From: Leucobacter sp.
GTDB taxonomy: Bacteria; Actinomycetota; Actinomycetes; Actinomycetales; Microbacteriaceae
Assembly: GCA_031178565.1 (NCBI GenBank)
Contig: JAPSIU010000028.1
Coordinates: 1-16,505, forward strand
DNA: 16,505 bases
Direction of reading: 5' to 3'
Positions 1-7,455 of this stretch are shown here, piece by piece. The notes beneath the pieces were generated by a model. The model was not told where the DNA came from and searched no databases. It worked only from the letters and a program-made list of their open reading frames with translations. The stretch's first letter is position 1. Every line of letters begins with the position of its first letter. Position numbers and translations under genes: made by a program.

Positions 1-4
1 GCAT

Positions 5-11
5 CTCCTTC
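5..11 (-). promoter_or_regulatory. Possible ribosome binding site of a gene off the left edge
   Basis: On the minus strand, about 20 bases after the FAD oxidoreductase stop codon, the sequence reads GAAGGAG, a strong Shine-Dalgarno match. ATG triplets lie close by at 13-11 and 4-2, though both are too near to be convincing starts. The likely reading is that another gene of the same operon begins just outside the window. This is an inference from a short motif. Confidence 0.3.
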
Positions 12-30
12 ATCTCTCCCGACGTCCGAC

Positions 31-1314
31 TCAGCTCAGCTTGTCCTGCAGTGCGAAGAACGCGCCGCCCGCGCGCAGGTGCGCCCAGGGGTTGCCCGTG
101 TACCCGGGAATCCAGGGGTTCTTCAGGTCCCGCCAGATGTTCGCCTCGGGGTTGCCCTTGGCCACGTCGACCATGACCTTGCCCATGTAGTTGGCCATCT
201 GCACGCCGTGGCCGTTGTAGCTGTGGCTGTAGAAGATGCCCTCGTGCTGGCCGGCATGCGTCATCATGTCCATCGAGATGTCGACGAGGCCGCCCCACAT
301 GTAGTCGATGCGCGCGTCGTGCAGCTGCGGGAAGACCTCGCGCATCGCCTTGGTGAGGATCTCGCCGCTCTCCCGGTCCTGCGACGGGTCGCTGAGCGCG
401 AAACGCGCGCGGCCGCCGAAGAGCAGACGGTTGTCGGGCGTGATGCGGAAGTAGTGCGTGAAGTTCACCATCGTCGACGTCATGCGGCGGTTCGGCAGCA
501 ACTCGTCGACGACCTCCTGCGGCAGCGGCTCGGTCACGACGATGAAGCTGCCGACGGGGATGATGCGTCGCTGGTTCCAACCGAAGGGTTTGCCGGTGTA
601 GCCGCTCGTGCCGAGGATCACCGAGCCGGCCTTGACGTTGCCCCTGGCGGTCTTGAGAATGTGCATGGCGCCGCTGCCGATGCGCTCGTAGTCGAGCACC
701 TCCGCCCGCTCGTGGATCGTCGCGCCGGCCTCGATCGCGAGGCGGGCGAGCTCGTGGCCGAACTTGCCGACGTGCAGGCCCGCGCCGAGCGGGTCGACGA
801 TCGCGCCGTGATACGCATCGGAGCCGATCTCGCTGCGGATGTTCGCGCGGTCGACGAGGCTGACGGGCTGTCCGACGAGGCGCTGCAGCTGCTCCACGCT
901 CTTTCTCATGCCCTCGAAGTGCGCCGGTTTCACCGCGAGGTTCATCTTGCCGGTGCGGGCGTAGTCGACGTCGAGATCGTGCTCCTGCACGAGATTCTCG
1001 ATCAGGTCGATGGCCTTGTTGTACTCCTTGAAGTAGGCGATGGCGCGCCGCTCGCCGTAGCGCTTCACCGCGCTGCCGAAGCCGATCGCGAGACCGGTGG
1101 TCGCCATGCCGCCGTTGCGACCCGAAGCGCCCCAGTTGACCGTGTGCGCCTCCAGCACCGCGACCGAGAGCCCCTGCTTCGCCGCGTGATAGGCGGCCGA
1201 GAGCCCCGTGAAGCCTCCACCCACCACGGCGATATCGACCTCCCTGGGGATCTCGGTTCGGCTGTAATCACCGCTCGGAGTGGCGGTATCGAGCCAGTAG
1301 GAGTGCATCTTCAC
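31..1314 (-). CDS. FAD-dependent amine oxidoreductase, PuuB/OrdL-like (DAO family)
   Basis: A 427-residue flavoprotein of the D-amino-acid oxidase fold. An N-terminal dinucleotide-binding motif VVGGGFTGLSAAYHAA (about residues 30-45) is followed by GASGRNGG (about 63-70), the flavin-contacting signature of the gamma-glutamylputrescine oxidase/OrdL branch. The C-terminal region keeps NRLLFGGRA, FPQL, IDYMWGG and SYNGHGV, which also recur in E. coli PuuB. Such enzymes oxidise a C-N bond of an amine or N-substituted amino acid, yielding aldehyde, ammonia or amine, and H2O2. The GTG start at 1314 is preferred over the ATG two codons later because AGAAGGA lies about 9 bases upstream. It is the last complete gene of the leftward cluster, after the binding-protein gene, so the transported compound is probably its substrate. 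No PuuA or PuuD partner is visible, so true gamma-glutamylputrescine use is not supported. The exact substrate is unknown. Confidence 0.9.
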   Translation of the reverse strand: MKMHSYWLDTATPSGDYSRTEIPREVDIAVVGGGFTGLSAAYHAAKQGLSVAVLEAHTVNWGASGRNGGMATTGLAIGFGSAVKRYGERRAIAYFKEYNKAIDLIENLVQEHDLDVDYARTGKMNLAVKPAHFEGMRKSVEQLQRLVGQPVSLVDRANIRSEIGSDAYHGAIVDPLGAGLHVGKFGHELARLAIEAGATIHERAEVLDYERIGSGAMHILKTARGNVKAGSVILGTSGYTGKPFGWNQRRIIPVGSFIVVTEPLPQEVVDELLPNRRMTSTMVNFTHYFRITPDNRLLFGGRARFALSDPSQDRESGEILTKAMREVFPQLHDARIDYMWGGLVDISMDMMTHAGQHEGIFYSHSYNGHGVQMANYMGKVMVDVAKGNPEANIWRDLKNPWIPGYTGNPWAHLRAGGAFFALQDKLS

Positions 1315-1356
1315 GTTGGGGTGTCCTTCTATTCTTCTCGGAGGGAAACGGTGTTC

Positions 1357-1397
1357 CTCGGCGGGCGGCGCAGACGACTCCTGCGCCGCCCGCCGAG
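1357..1397 (-). terminator. Perfect 17-bp intercistronic hairpin after the binding-protein gene
   Basis: CTCGGCGGGCGGCGCAG (1357-1373) and its exact reverse complement (1381-1397) flank a 7-base loop, only 8 bases past the solute-binding protein stop. Flanking ACGGT/ACCGT could extend the stem past a bulge. On the minus strand the 3' side reads CCGTTTCCCTC, a weak T run, so it may be a leaky terminator or an mRNA-stabilising stem. Either would give more binding protein than downstream oxidoreductase, a common pattern in ABC operons. Confidence 0.65.
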
Positions 1398-1405
1398 ACC
1401 GTCCG

Positions 1406-2923
1406 CTACTCGGCGGGTGCGGTGCTCGCGCTGATGAGGCGTCGCTCGAGCGGGTCGCGGACGACGTTCGTGAACGTCCCCGCCTCGCCCTGCACGACGC
1501 GGTCGTGCACGAGCGGAATGGCGGCGTCGAACTGCAGGATCGCGGCCTCCGCGTCCAGCGTCGCCTGCTGCCGCTCCTCGCCGACCGGCAGCTGCAGGCC
1601 GGCGCCGACGAGCTCGTCGACCTTCGGGTCGCACGTCTGGGCGATGTTGTAGCCGCCCGCGCACGTGAAGTCCTGCGACAGGAAGGAGAGGGGGTCGCCC
1701 GTGTCGAGCAGCGTGTTGCGCGACATGATCACGGCGTCGAAGCCGCCCTCGAGCATCTCCGCCTCCATGTTGACGTACTCGCGCACGTCCTGGGTGACGA
1801 CGAAGCCCGCATCCTCGAGCTGCTTCTCGAGCTGCACGGCGATCTCGGGGAGCTCGGCGCGATCCGTGTAGGTCGCGAGTGTGATCGCCGTGCCCTCCGC
1901 GTCTCCCGGCTCGGTCGCCGACTCGACGTCGCCGCGCATGTCCTCCGCCCAGGCGATGGCAGGACCGAGGAGGCCGGTCGCCGGGTCGGCGTGGCCCTCG
2001 TAGACGCTGTCGACGATGACCTGCGGGTCCACCGCCGCGCGTGCTGCGGCGCGAACCGCCGGATCGGCGAATGGGCCGGTCTCGCTGTTGAGCGCGACGA
2101 AGGTGGTGCGCGTCTGGAGCACCTCGTGGGCCATCTCCTCGTCGAGCAGGCCGATCTGCGAGACCGGGATGGTCTCGGCCACGTCGACCTCGCCCGAGCG
2201 CAGCGAGGCTGCGCGGGCCGTGCCGTCCGGCACGAAGGACGCGTCGATCCCGGCCGCCGCGGCCGGTTCGCCCCAGTAGTCCTCGAAGCGGTCGAGGGTC
2301 GCCGTGGTGCTGCCGTTGACCTCGATCAGCTCGAACGGGCCGGTCCCGGTGCCGACCGGAGTGACGGTGCCGTCGTCCTGGTAGGCCGCCGCCGAGAGGA
2401 TCGACAGCTGCGGGCTCGCGAGGCGGTTCGGCAGCAGGGGATCGGGGACGTCGGTCTTGATGGTGACCTCGAACTCGCCCGTGGCCTCGGTCGTGAGCAC
2501 GACGCCGTTGAGCGCGCGCGGCGGAGGCGTGGCCGCAACCGCCCGGTCGAGGGTGTTCTTCACCGCTTCGGCGTTGAACGGGGTGCCGTCGTGGAACGTC
2601 ACGTCGTCGCGCAGCGTGAAGACCCAGGTGAGGTCGTCGACCTGCTCCCACTCCGTGGCGAGCATCGCTTCGATCTCGATCTCGTCGTTGAGCTGCACGA
2701 GGGTCTCCCCCGTGCTCCAGCGCGACAGCTTCGCGGCGTCGTCGCTGAAGGGGTTCATGTTCGACTTCGGCGGCTGCATCATGGCGACCTGGATGCGCTC
2801 GTCGCCGTCGCCGCCTCCGCCGTTGCCGCCACCGCCGCCGCTGAAGCAGCCGCTGAGCAGCAGGGCCGCAGAGCCGGTGAGAGCGAGTGCGGCCGCGACT
2901 CTGCGGCCAGATTTCTTGCTCAT
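1406..2923 (-). CDS. ABC transporter solute-binding lipoprotein, family 5 (dipeptide/oligopeptide/nickel type)
   Basis: A 505-residue extracytoplasmic binding protein. The N-terminus is a lipoprotein signal: KK and RR charges, a hydrophobic stretch (about 9-23) and lipobox LSGC with the lipidated cysteine at 26, then a Gly-rich linker (about 28-38). Family 5 features follow: the early TGETLVQLND region, DDLTWVFTLRDDVTFHDGTPFNAEAVKNT (about 95-125 in part), a GTGPF motif and a C-terminal LHD/VHD-type segment. Length matches the family. The protein is anchored outside the membrane and delivers ligand to the fused permease. It lies downstream of the HAD gene with a 57-base gap and is followed by a strong hairpin. 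The ATG is preceded by GAAAGG about 11 bases away. The ligand cannot be told from the sequence: family members bind peptides, nickel, opines, sugars and other small molecules. Confidence 0.93.
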   Translation of the reverse strand: MSKKSGRRVAAALALTGSAALLLSGCFSGGGGGNGGGGDGDERIQVAMMQPPKSNMNPFSDDAAKLSRWSTGETLVQLNDEIEIEAMLATEWEQVDDLTWVFTLRDDVTFHDGTPFNAEAVKNTLDRAVAATPPPRALNGVVLTTEATGEFEVTIKTDVPDPLLPNRLASPQLSILSAAAYQDDGTVTPVGTGTGPFELIEVNGSTTATLDRFEDYWGEPAAAAGIDASFVPDGTARAASLRSGEVDVAETIPVSQIGLLDEEMAHEVLQTRTTFVALNSETGPFADPAVRAAARAAVDPQVIVDSVYEGHADPATGLLGPAIAWAEDMRGDVESATEPGDAEGTAITLATYTDRAELPEIAVQLEKQLEDAGFVVTQDVREYVNMEAEMLEGGFDAVIMSRNTLLDTGDPLSFLSQDFTCAGGYNIAQTCDPKVDELVGAGLQLPVGEERQQATLDAEAAILQFDAAIPLVHDRVVQGEAGTFTNVVRDPLERRLISASTAPAE

Positions 2924-2958
2924 ACTCGTGTTACCTTTCGTGTTCTGATGGGGAACCG

Positions 2959-2972
2959 GGCCCGCGCGGGCC
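2959..2972. repeat. 14-bp GC palindrome between the HAD and binding-protein genes
   Basis: GGCCCGCGCGGGCC is its own reverse complement and lies in the 57-base gap between the HAD stop and the binding-protein start. As RNA it can form a 5-bp stem with a GCGC loop. It has no T run and may be chance in such GC-rich DNA. Confidence 0.3.
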
Positions 2973-2980
2973 AGGCCGTG

Positions 2981-3655
2981 TTACGCGATGCCGAGTGCGT
3001 GGTTGATGTCTTCGAGGGACGTGAAGCGCTTCGCGCCGTACTCGGGGAGGTCGGGGTCGTAGCCGCGGTCGAGGAAGACCTTGTTGGTGAAGCCGAGCTT
3101 GTCCATGGGGACGTGGTCGTAGAGCTGGTGCGAGGAGATGTGGAGGAAGTCCTCGGGTGTCGCGTCGAGCTGGGCGAGCATGTAGTCGAAGGCCTGGATG
3201 CGGGGCTTGTAGGCGCCGGCCTGTTCGGCCGTGTAGACCGCGTGGAAGGGAGCGCCCAGCCGCGGGATGAAGGCGTTCAGGTGGCGGTCGTCCGCGTTGG
3301 AGAGCGCGACGAGGGGGAAGTGCTCGGCCATCTTCGCGAGGGGTTCGGGCACGTCGGGGTGGGCGCCCCACTCGAGCACGTCGCGCTGGATCGTGGCGAC
3401 GTCCTCGTCCTTCACCTCGAGGCCGTAGCGGGCGCAGACGCGGCGGAAGGAGCTGTCGAGCACCTCGTCGTAGGGGCGGTACTCCATGATCTCGTCGTAG
3501 CGGATGAAGCTGAAGTCGGTGAAGAACGCCTCGAGCTGCTCGCCCTGCAGGCGGTCGGCGACGATCGGCTCGACGGACTTGCGCATCTCGAAGTAGATGA
3601 GCGTGCCGATGACGTCGAAGGAGATGTACTTCGGACGGGGGAGTTCGATGGACAA
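2981..3655 (-). CDS. HAD-superfamily hydrolase, type II haloacid dehalogenase-like
   Basis: A 224-residue protein, the usual length for L-2-haloacid dehalogenases. Motif I is FDVIGTL with the nucleophile Asp14. Motif II is ALSNADD (Ser119), motif III is AYKP (Lys150), and motif IV SSHQLYDH (174-181) includes Asp180. These positions agree closely with the family layout. The SSN of dehalogenases reads SSH here, so true dehalogenation is uncertain and a phosphatase-like or related role is possible. The start is TTG at 3655. No ATG or GTG in the frame sits near the conserved N-terminus, and GAAAGG lies 6 bases upstream of the TTG. The protein is cytoplasmic, has no signal peptide, and is sandwiched between permease and binding-protein genes, so it probably acts on the imported compound or a breakdown product. 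Confidence 0.88.
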   Translation of the reverse strand: MSIELPRPKYISFDVIGTLIYFEMRKSVEPIVADRLQGEQLEAFFTDFSFIRYDEIMEYRPYDEVLDSSFRRVCARYGLEVKDEDVATIQRDVLEWGAHPDVPEPLAKMAEHFPLVALSNADDRHLNAFIPRLGAPFHAVYTAEQAGAYKPRIQAFDYMLAQLDATPEDFLHISSHQLYDHVPMDKLGFTNKVFLDRGYDPDLPEYGAKRFTSLEDINHALGIA

Positions 3656-3708
3656 CTGCTGCCTTTCACTGGTGATGCTTGCGGTGGGGTCTGCGGGTTC
3701 CCGGCGAG

Positions 3709-5601
3709 CTACGGCGCCTGGGACGGGAGGTCGACGACGGTGGTGCGCGTCGGCCCGGTGCGAAGATCCTGAACGCTCTTCCGGGGCCGCCGGCGCCTGC
3801 TCGTCCTGGTCCGGCCGCCGCGGAAGTCGATGCTCAGGCTCGACAGCGAAACTGCGAAGATCGAGAGGATCACGAGCGCGCCGGCCGGCACGACCACGAC
3901 GAGCGGGGCCCGCTCCACGTAGGGCATTCCCTCCGCGAGCACCAGGCCCCAGTCGGACTGGGGAGGTTGCGGGCCGAGGCCCAGGAAGCCGAGCGCGGCG
4001 AGCGCGAGGGCGATGCCGGGGAGGCGGAGGCAGGCGTGACGGAACACGGGACCCACGACGCTCGGCAGCACGTAGCGCAGCATCATCCGAGCCTTGCCGA
4101 CGCCGAGCACCGGCGCGATCTTCACGTGCGGCTGCGCCTTCACCTCCGCGACGAGAGCCGCGGTGTGCGCCGCGAGCGGGGCCCAGCTCACGAGGGTGAC
4201 CGCGACGGCGGCGCCGAACGAGGAGGGGCCCATGATCGCCGCCACGATCAGGCCGGCGAGGATCGGCGGAGCCGCGTTCGTCACCTCGATCGGCCCCGAA
4301 CCGAGGTTGGGGAACATGCCGATGATGAGCCCGAGCACCAGGCAGATCGCGGCGACGATCGTGCCGACGCCCATCGTGGACAGGGCCCCGTGCGAGATGC
4401 GGGCGAGCACGTCGCGGCCGCTCGCATCGGCCCCCAGCGGCAGCTCCCAGCTCGGAGCCTGCAGACGCGTGTAGTCGAGCGCGTAGGGATCCCGCGGCAG
4501 TCCGGCCACGATGACGAGGATGAGCAGCAGGAGCATCGTCGCCGGCAGCACGAGCGCCCACTTCGAGCTCGGGGTCTTCGGAACGGCGGCCGGCAGCGAG
4601 TTCGAACGCAGAGCCGGGCCGAGCAGCAGCCGGCGCAGCAGCGTGGCGCCGACGCCGAGCAGCACCGCGAGCAGCATGAGCAGGATCACACCCGCCTGCA
4701 GGGTCGGCAGATCCTGCGACTGCGCGGCGGCGAGTGTGGCGCGGCCGATGCCCGGGATCGCGTACACCTCCTCGATCACGACGGCTCCGGCGGTGATGCC
4801 CACGAGGATCAGCGACATCGGAGCGGTGACGCCCGGGAGCGTGCGCCGGATCGCGGCGAAGACGATGCGGGTCTTCGAGTAGCCGGCCACCTGCCAGGTG
4901 GCCACCCAGCGCTCGCTGAAGGTGTTCGCGAGCGCGTCGGAGAGGAGCCGGCCGAGGAAGCCGCCGGCGGGCAGGCCCATCGAGAGGGCAGGAAGCACGA
5001 GGTACTCGAGGCCTCGCCAGCCGAAGGGCGGGAACCAGCCGAGCCAGACGGCGAAGACCACGAGCAGCACCGAGGCCAGCAGGAACTCCGGGAGCGCGGT
5101 GAACGCCGCGGCGAGGCCGCCGCCGGTCCGGTCGGAGCGGCCCGCCAGCCCGCGGCGGAAGGTCGGGATGGTGAGCAGGCCGCCGAGCACGATCGCGACC
5201 ACGAGAGCGGCGATCATGAGCGTCAGGGATGCGCCGAGCGCCTCGAGCATCGCGGGCAGCACCGGCTGGCGGGTGGTCCACGAGACGCCGAAGTCGCCCT
5301 GCACCGCGTTGCCCACCCAGGCGAAGAACGCCCCGAGCACCCCCTGGTCGAGGCCCAGCTCCTGGCGGATCGCCTCGAGCGCCTCGGGGGTCATCTCGCC
5401 CTCGGAGTAGCGGGTGCGGAACACCGACTCGGCGATGTCCCGGCCCGAGAGCAGCGGGAGGATGCCCAGCAGGAAGACCACGACGAGGATCGTGCCGATG
5501 CGCGAGAGCGTCGAGATGAGCGCGGACTTCGATCCGAACGAGAGCGAGTTCCTGCGCTGCGCCCGTCTCAGTGCCGGAACGGCCTGTGTGGAGATCGCCA
5601 T
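3709..5601 (-). CDS. Fused ABC transporter permease (DppB-like plus DppC-like halves)
   Basis: A 630-residue integral membrane protein with two complete permease domains of the dipeptide type. The first half (about 30-330) has the DppB order: an N-terminal helix, a periplasmic loop with SEGEMTPEALEAIRQELGLD, and an EAA loop at about 229-257 (TWQVAGYSKTRIV). The second half (about 347-592) has the DppC hallmark LGADASGRDVLARISHGA (389-406) and its own EAA loop at about 490-518 (PVLGVGKARMMLRY). A short linker (about 331-346) joins them, and a basic tail (RTRTSRRRRPRK) follows the last helix. Normal systems encode these as two roughly 310-residue proteins. The ATG has AAGGA 6-7 bases upstream. 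It follows the ATPase gene by 71 bases and precedes the HAD gene. It should form the whole transmembrane channel as one chain. Confidence 0.93.
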   Translation of the reverse strand: MAISTQAVPALRRAQRRNSLSFGSKSALISTLSRIGTILVVVFLLGILPLLSGRDIAESVFRTRYSEGEMTPEALEAIRQELGLDQGVLGAFFAWVGNAVQGDFGVSWTTRQPVLPAMLEALGASLTLMIAALVVAIVLGGLLTIPTFRRGLAGRSDRTGGGLAAAFTALPEFLLASVLLVVFAVWLGWFPPFGWRGLEYLVLPALSMGLPAGGFLGRLLSDALANTFSERWVATWQVAGYSKTRIVFAAIRRTLPGVTAPMSLILVGITAGAVVIEEVYAIPGIGRATLAAAQSQDLPTLQAGVILLMLLAVLLGVGATLLRRLLLGPALRSNSLPAAVPKTPSSKWALVLPATMLLLLILVIVAGLPRDPYALDYTRLQAPSWELPLGADASGRDVLARISHGALSTMGVGTIVAAICLVLGLIIGMFPNLGSGPIEVTNAAPPILAGLIVAAIMGPSSFGAAVAVTLVSWAPLAAHTAALVAEVKAQPHVKIAPVLGVGKARMMLRYVLPSVVGPVFRHACLRLPGIALALAALGFLGLGPQPPQSDWGLVLAEGMPYVERAPLVVVVPAGALVILSIFAVSLSSLSIDFRGGRTRTSRRRRPRKSVQDLRTGPTRTTVVDLPSQAP

Positions 5602-5672
5602 TCGCTTTCCTTCCTCAGAGTGTTATCGGCCTCGTGCCCGACGTCGTCGGCGGGGCACGCGCGAGCGGTGGG

Positions 5673-7325
5673 TCAGACGGCCACTTCCATGCCCGCGGGC
5701 ATGATGTGCAGGGTCGGGATCGCGTCGAGGAGCTCCCTCGTGCGCTCGTGCCTCGGCTCGGTGAGCAGCTGCTTGGTCGGTCGGTCCTCGACGATCTCGC
5801 CGGCGTGCATGACGACCGTGCGCTCGCAGAGGCTCGCGACCATCGAGAGGTCGTGCGAGACCACGACGATGCCCGTCCCCCGCTCCTCCGAGACGTTCCG
5901 CATCAGCGCGACGATCGACTCGCGCATCGGGAGATCGAGGCCGCTCACGGGCTCGTCGGCGAGCAGGAAGTCGGGGCGCGTCGCGATCGCGCGCGCGATG
6001 GCCAGGCGCTGGGCCTGGCCGCCCGAGAGCTCGTTGGCGCGGCGATTCATGAACTTCTCGTCGAGGCCCACCGAGGTCAGCGCCTCGCGCACCATCTCGT
6101 CGTGGTCGCCGGGAACCCCGAGGCGCACGAGCGGCTCGCGGACGAGCTTCCGCACCGTCATGAGCGGGTCGAGGGTGCTCGCGGGATCCTGCGGAACGTA
6201 CTGCACTTTGCGTCGGTACCACTTGAGCTGCTTGACCTCGGCCGGGTAGACCTCTTTGCCCTGGCAGGTGACCGCTCCGGTGTCGGTCGTGTCGAGCGCG
6301 AGCATGAGACGCAGCAGCGTCGTCTTGCCCGAGCCCGAGACCCCCACGATCCCGACCCGCTCGCCCGCCCCGATGGTGAGGCTCGTGGAGTGCAGCGCGG
6401 TCTTCATCTCGCGCTTCCCGAAGAGACCCTTCCGCGGCATGGCGTACTCCCGGCTGACCTCGCCGATGTCGTAGAAGATCTTCCGCCCCGGCAGCTGCGC
6501 GGCGTCCTCCGCGCGCAGTTCGGCGAGCTCCCGCTTGAACTTCTGCACGTACGGGTCGACCGTCGCCGCGCGCGCCGCGCGGATCAGCTCTCGGGTGTAG
6601 GGATTCTCGGGCGCCGCGAAGATGGAGTGGATCTGGCCGTGCTCCACGACGTCCCCGTCCTTCATCACGACGGAGTCGCTGCACAGCTCGGAGGCCACCG
6701 CGAAGTCGTGCGTGATGAACAGCAGCGCCGGCGTGTTCTGACCGGCCGTGTACTTCTTCAGCACGTCGAGCACTCGCTTCTGCGTCACGACGTCGAGCGC
6801 GGTCGTCGGCTCGTCCGCCACCATCAGGCGGGTGTTGCACGCCAGCGCGAGGGCGATGCAGACGCGCTGCCGCTGACCGCCCGAGAGCTCGGCGGAGAAG
6901 CGGTCGATGATGCTCTCGGGATCCGGGAGGCCGACGGACTCCGCGAGCTCCACGGTCGCCCGCAGCGCATCGGCCCGCGAGAGCCCCCGGTGGCGGCGCA
7001 GGGGCTCGACGATCTGCTCCCGGATCCGGACGAGCGGGTTCAGCGCGACGGCGGAATCCTGGAAGACCATCGCCACGCGCGCCTCTTCCGGCCGCTTGGA
7101 CATCGGGACGCCGAGCACCTCGACGCCGTTGATCTTGATGCTGCCCTGCGTCACCGCGTTCGCGGGGAGGCGTCCCAGCACCGCGCTCGCCGTGAGCGAC
7201 TTGCCGGAGCCCGACTCGCCGAGCAGGCAGACGCGCTGGCCCTGGCCGACCGAGAACGTCGTACCGTGGACGAGGGTTCGCCCACCGATAGCGATTCTCA
7301 GATCGGTCACTTCGAGACTGTGCAT
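5673..7325 (-). CDS. Fused double ATPase of a dipeptide-type ABC importer (DppD-DppF fusion)
   Basis: A 550-residue cytoplasmic ATPase with two nucleotide-binding domains. Domain 1 has Walker A GESGSGKS (36-43), LSGGQ (147-151), Walker B LMVADEP and switch His206. Domain 2 has GVSGSGKT (328-335), LSGGQ (433-437), LLADEP and His491. NPYTREL (241-247) is the oligopeptide-transport C-terminal motif of the first half, and the linker at about 260-300 joins the halves. An upstream in-frame ATG at 7358 would add 11 residues, but the start at 7325 is preferred because GAGGTGATC, an exact anti-Shine-Dalgarno complement, lies directly before it and MHSLEVTDL is where the fold begins. It powers the fused permease: the importer is one permease chain, one ATPase chain and a binding protein. 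A promoter with an overlapping operator precedes it. Confidence 0.94.
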   Translation of the reverse strand: MHSLEVTDLRIAIGGRTLVHGTTFSVGQGQRVCLLGESGSGKSLTASAVLGRLPANAVTQGSIKINGVEVLGVPMSKRPEEARVAMVFQDSAVALNPLVRIREQIVEPLRRHRGLSRADALRATVELAESVGLPDPESIIDRFSAELSGGQRQRVCIALALACNTRLMVADEPTTALDVVTQKRVLDVLKKYTAGQNTPALLFITHDFAVASELCSDSVVMKDGDVVEHGQIHSIFAAPENPYTRELIRAARAATVDPYVQKFKRELAELRAEDAAQLPGRKIFYDIGEVSREYAMPRKGLFGKREMKTALHSTSLTIGAGERVGIVGVSGSGKTTLLRLMLALDTTDTGAVTCQGKEVYPAEVKQLKWYRRKVQYVPQDPASTLDPLMTVRKLVREPLVRLGVPGDHDEMVREALTSVGLDEKFMNRRANELSGGQAQRLAIARAIATRPDFLLADEPVSGLDLPMRESIVALMRNVSEERGTGIVVVSHDLSMVASLCERTVVMHAGEIVEDRPTKQLLTEPRHERTRELLDAIPTLHIMPAGMEVAV

Positions 7326-7334
7326 GATCACCTC
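7326..7334 (-). promoter_or_regulatory. Very strong ribosome binding site fixing the ATPase start
   Basis: On the minus strand GAGGTGATC is contiguous with the start codon at 7325. It matches nine bases of the complement of the 16S rRNA 3' end, leaving the GAGG core 5 bases from ATG. This decides between the two in-frame ATGs. Confidence 0.75.
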
Positions 7335-7375
7335 GTGGAGAGTATTCGGGCCTGCCACCTTGCCGGCCTACGGCG

Positions 7376-7405
7376 AGATTAGTCGCTCTTTCGGTAGATT
7401 GTCAA
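7376..7405 (-). promoter_or_regulatory. Promoter for the transporter genes
   Basis: On the minus strand a perfect -35 box TTGACA (7405-7400) is separated by 18 bases from TAATCT (7381-7376), a TAnnnT -10 box of the actinobacterial kind. Transcription would begin near 7369, about 45 bases before the ATPase start. The -35 box lies inside an inverted-repeat operator, so the transporter block can probably be transcribed and repressed separately from the dehydrogenase gene upstream. Confidence 0.55.
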
Positions 7406-7410
7406 CAATC
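7397..7410. promoter_or_regulatory. Inverted-repeat operator, GntR/FCD type (site 1)
   Basis: GATTGT-CA-ACAATC is a perfect inverted repeat with 6-base arms and a 2-base centre. A second CAACAATC follows directly (7411-7418). The TTGTnnACAA core is the kind of site bound by FCD-class GntR regulators (family knowledge). It overlaps the -35 box, as expected for repression. A related site lies at 8545-8558. Confidence 0.5.
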
Positions 7411-7455
7411 CAACAATCTTGTGATCTCCCTGAAACCCTCCTGTGACGAAACGAC

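Noticed and set aside
31..1314. Naming the oxidoreductase gene puuB
   Set aside because: The family match is clear, but the glutamyl-putrescine pathway partners are absent, so the specific name would claim more than the sequence supports.
1316..3772. Very long plus-strand open frame opposite the binding-protein and HAD genes
   Set aside because: The translation is Arg/Ala/Val/Asp-rich without domains, opposite genes with clear motifs. It is a GC-rich shadow frame.
3656..5281. Open frame extending the HAD protein upstream to about 766 residues
   Set aside because: The extension is antisense-free but overlaps the permease gene in another frame and lacks any domain. The TTG at 3655 with its ribosome binding site explains the HAD start.
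3679..7382. Two long plus-strand open frames (about 856 and 603 codons) opposite the permease and ATPase genes
   Set aside because: Low-complexity Arg/Glu/His composition, no recognisable domain, and full overlap with well-supported minus-strand genes.
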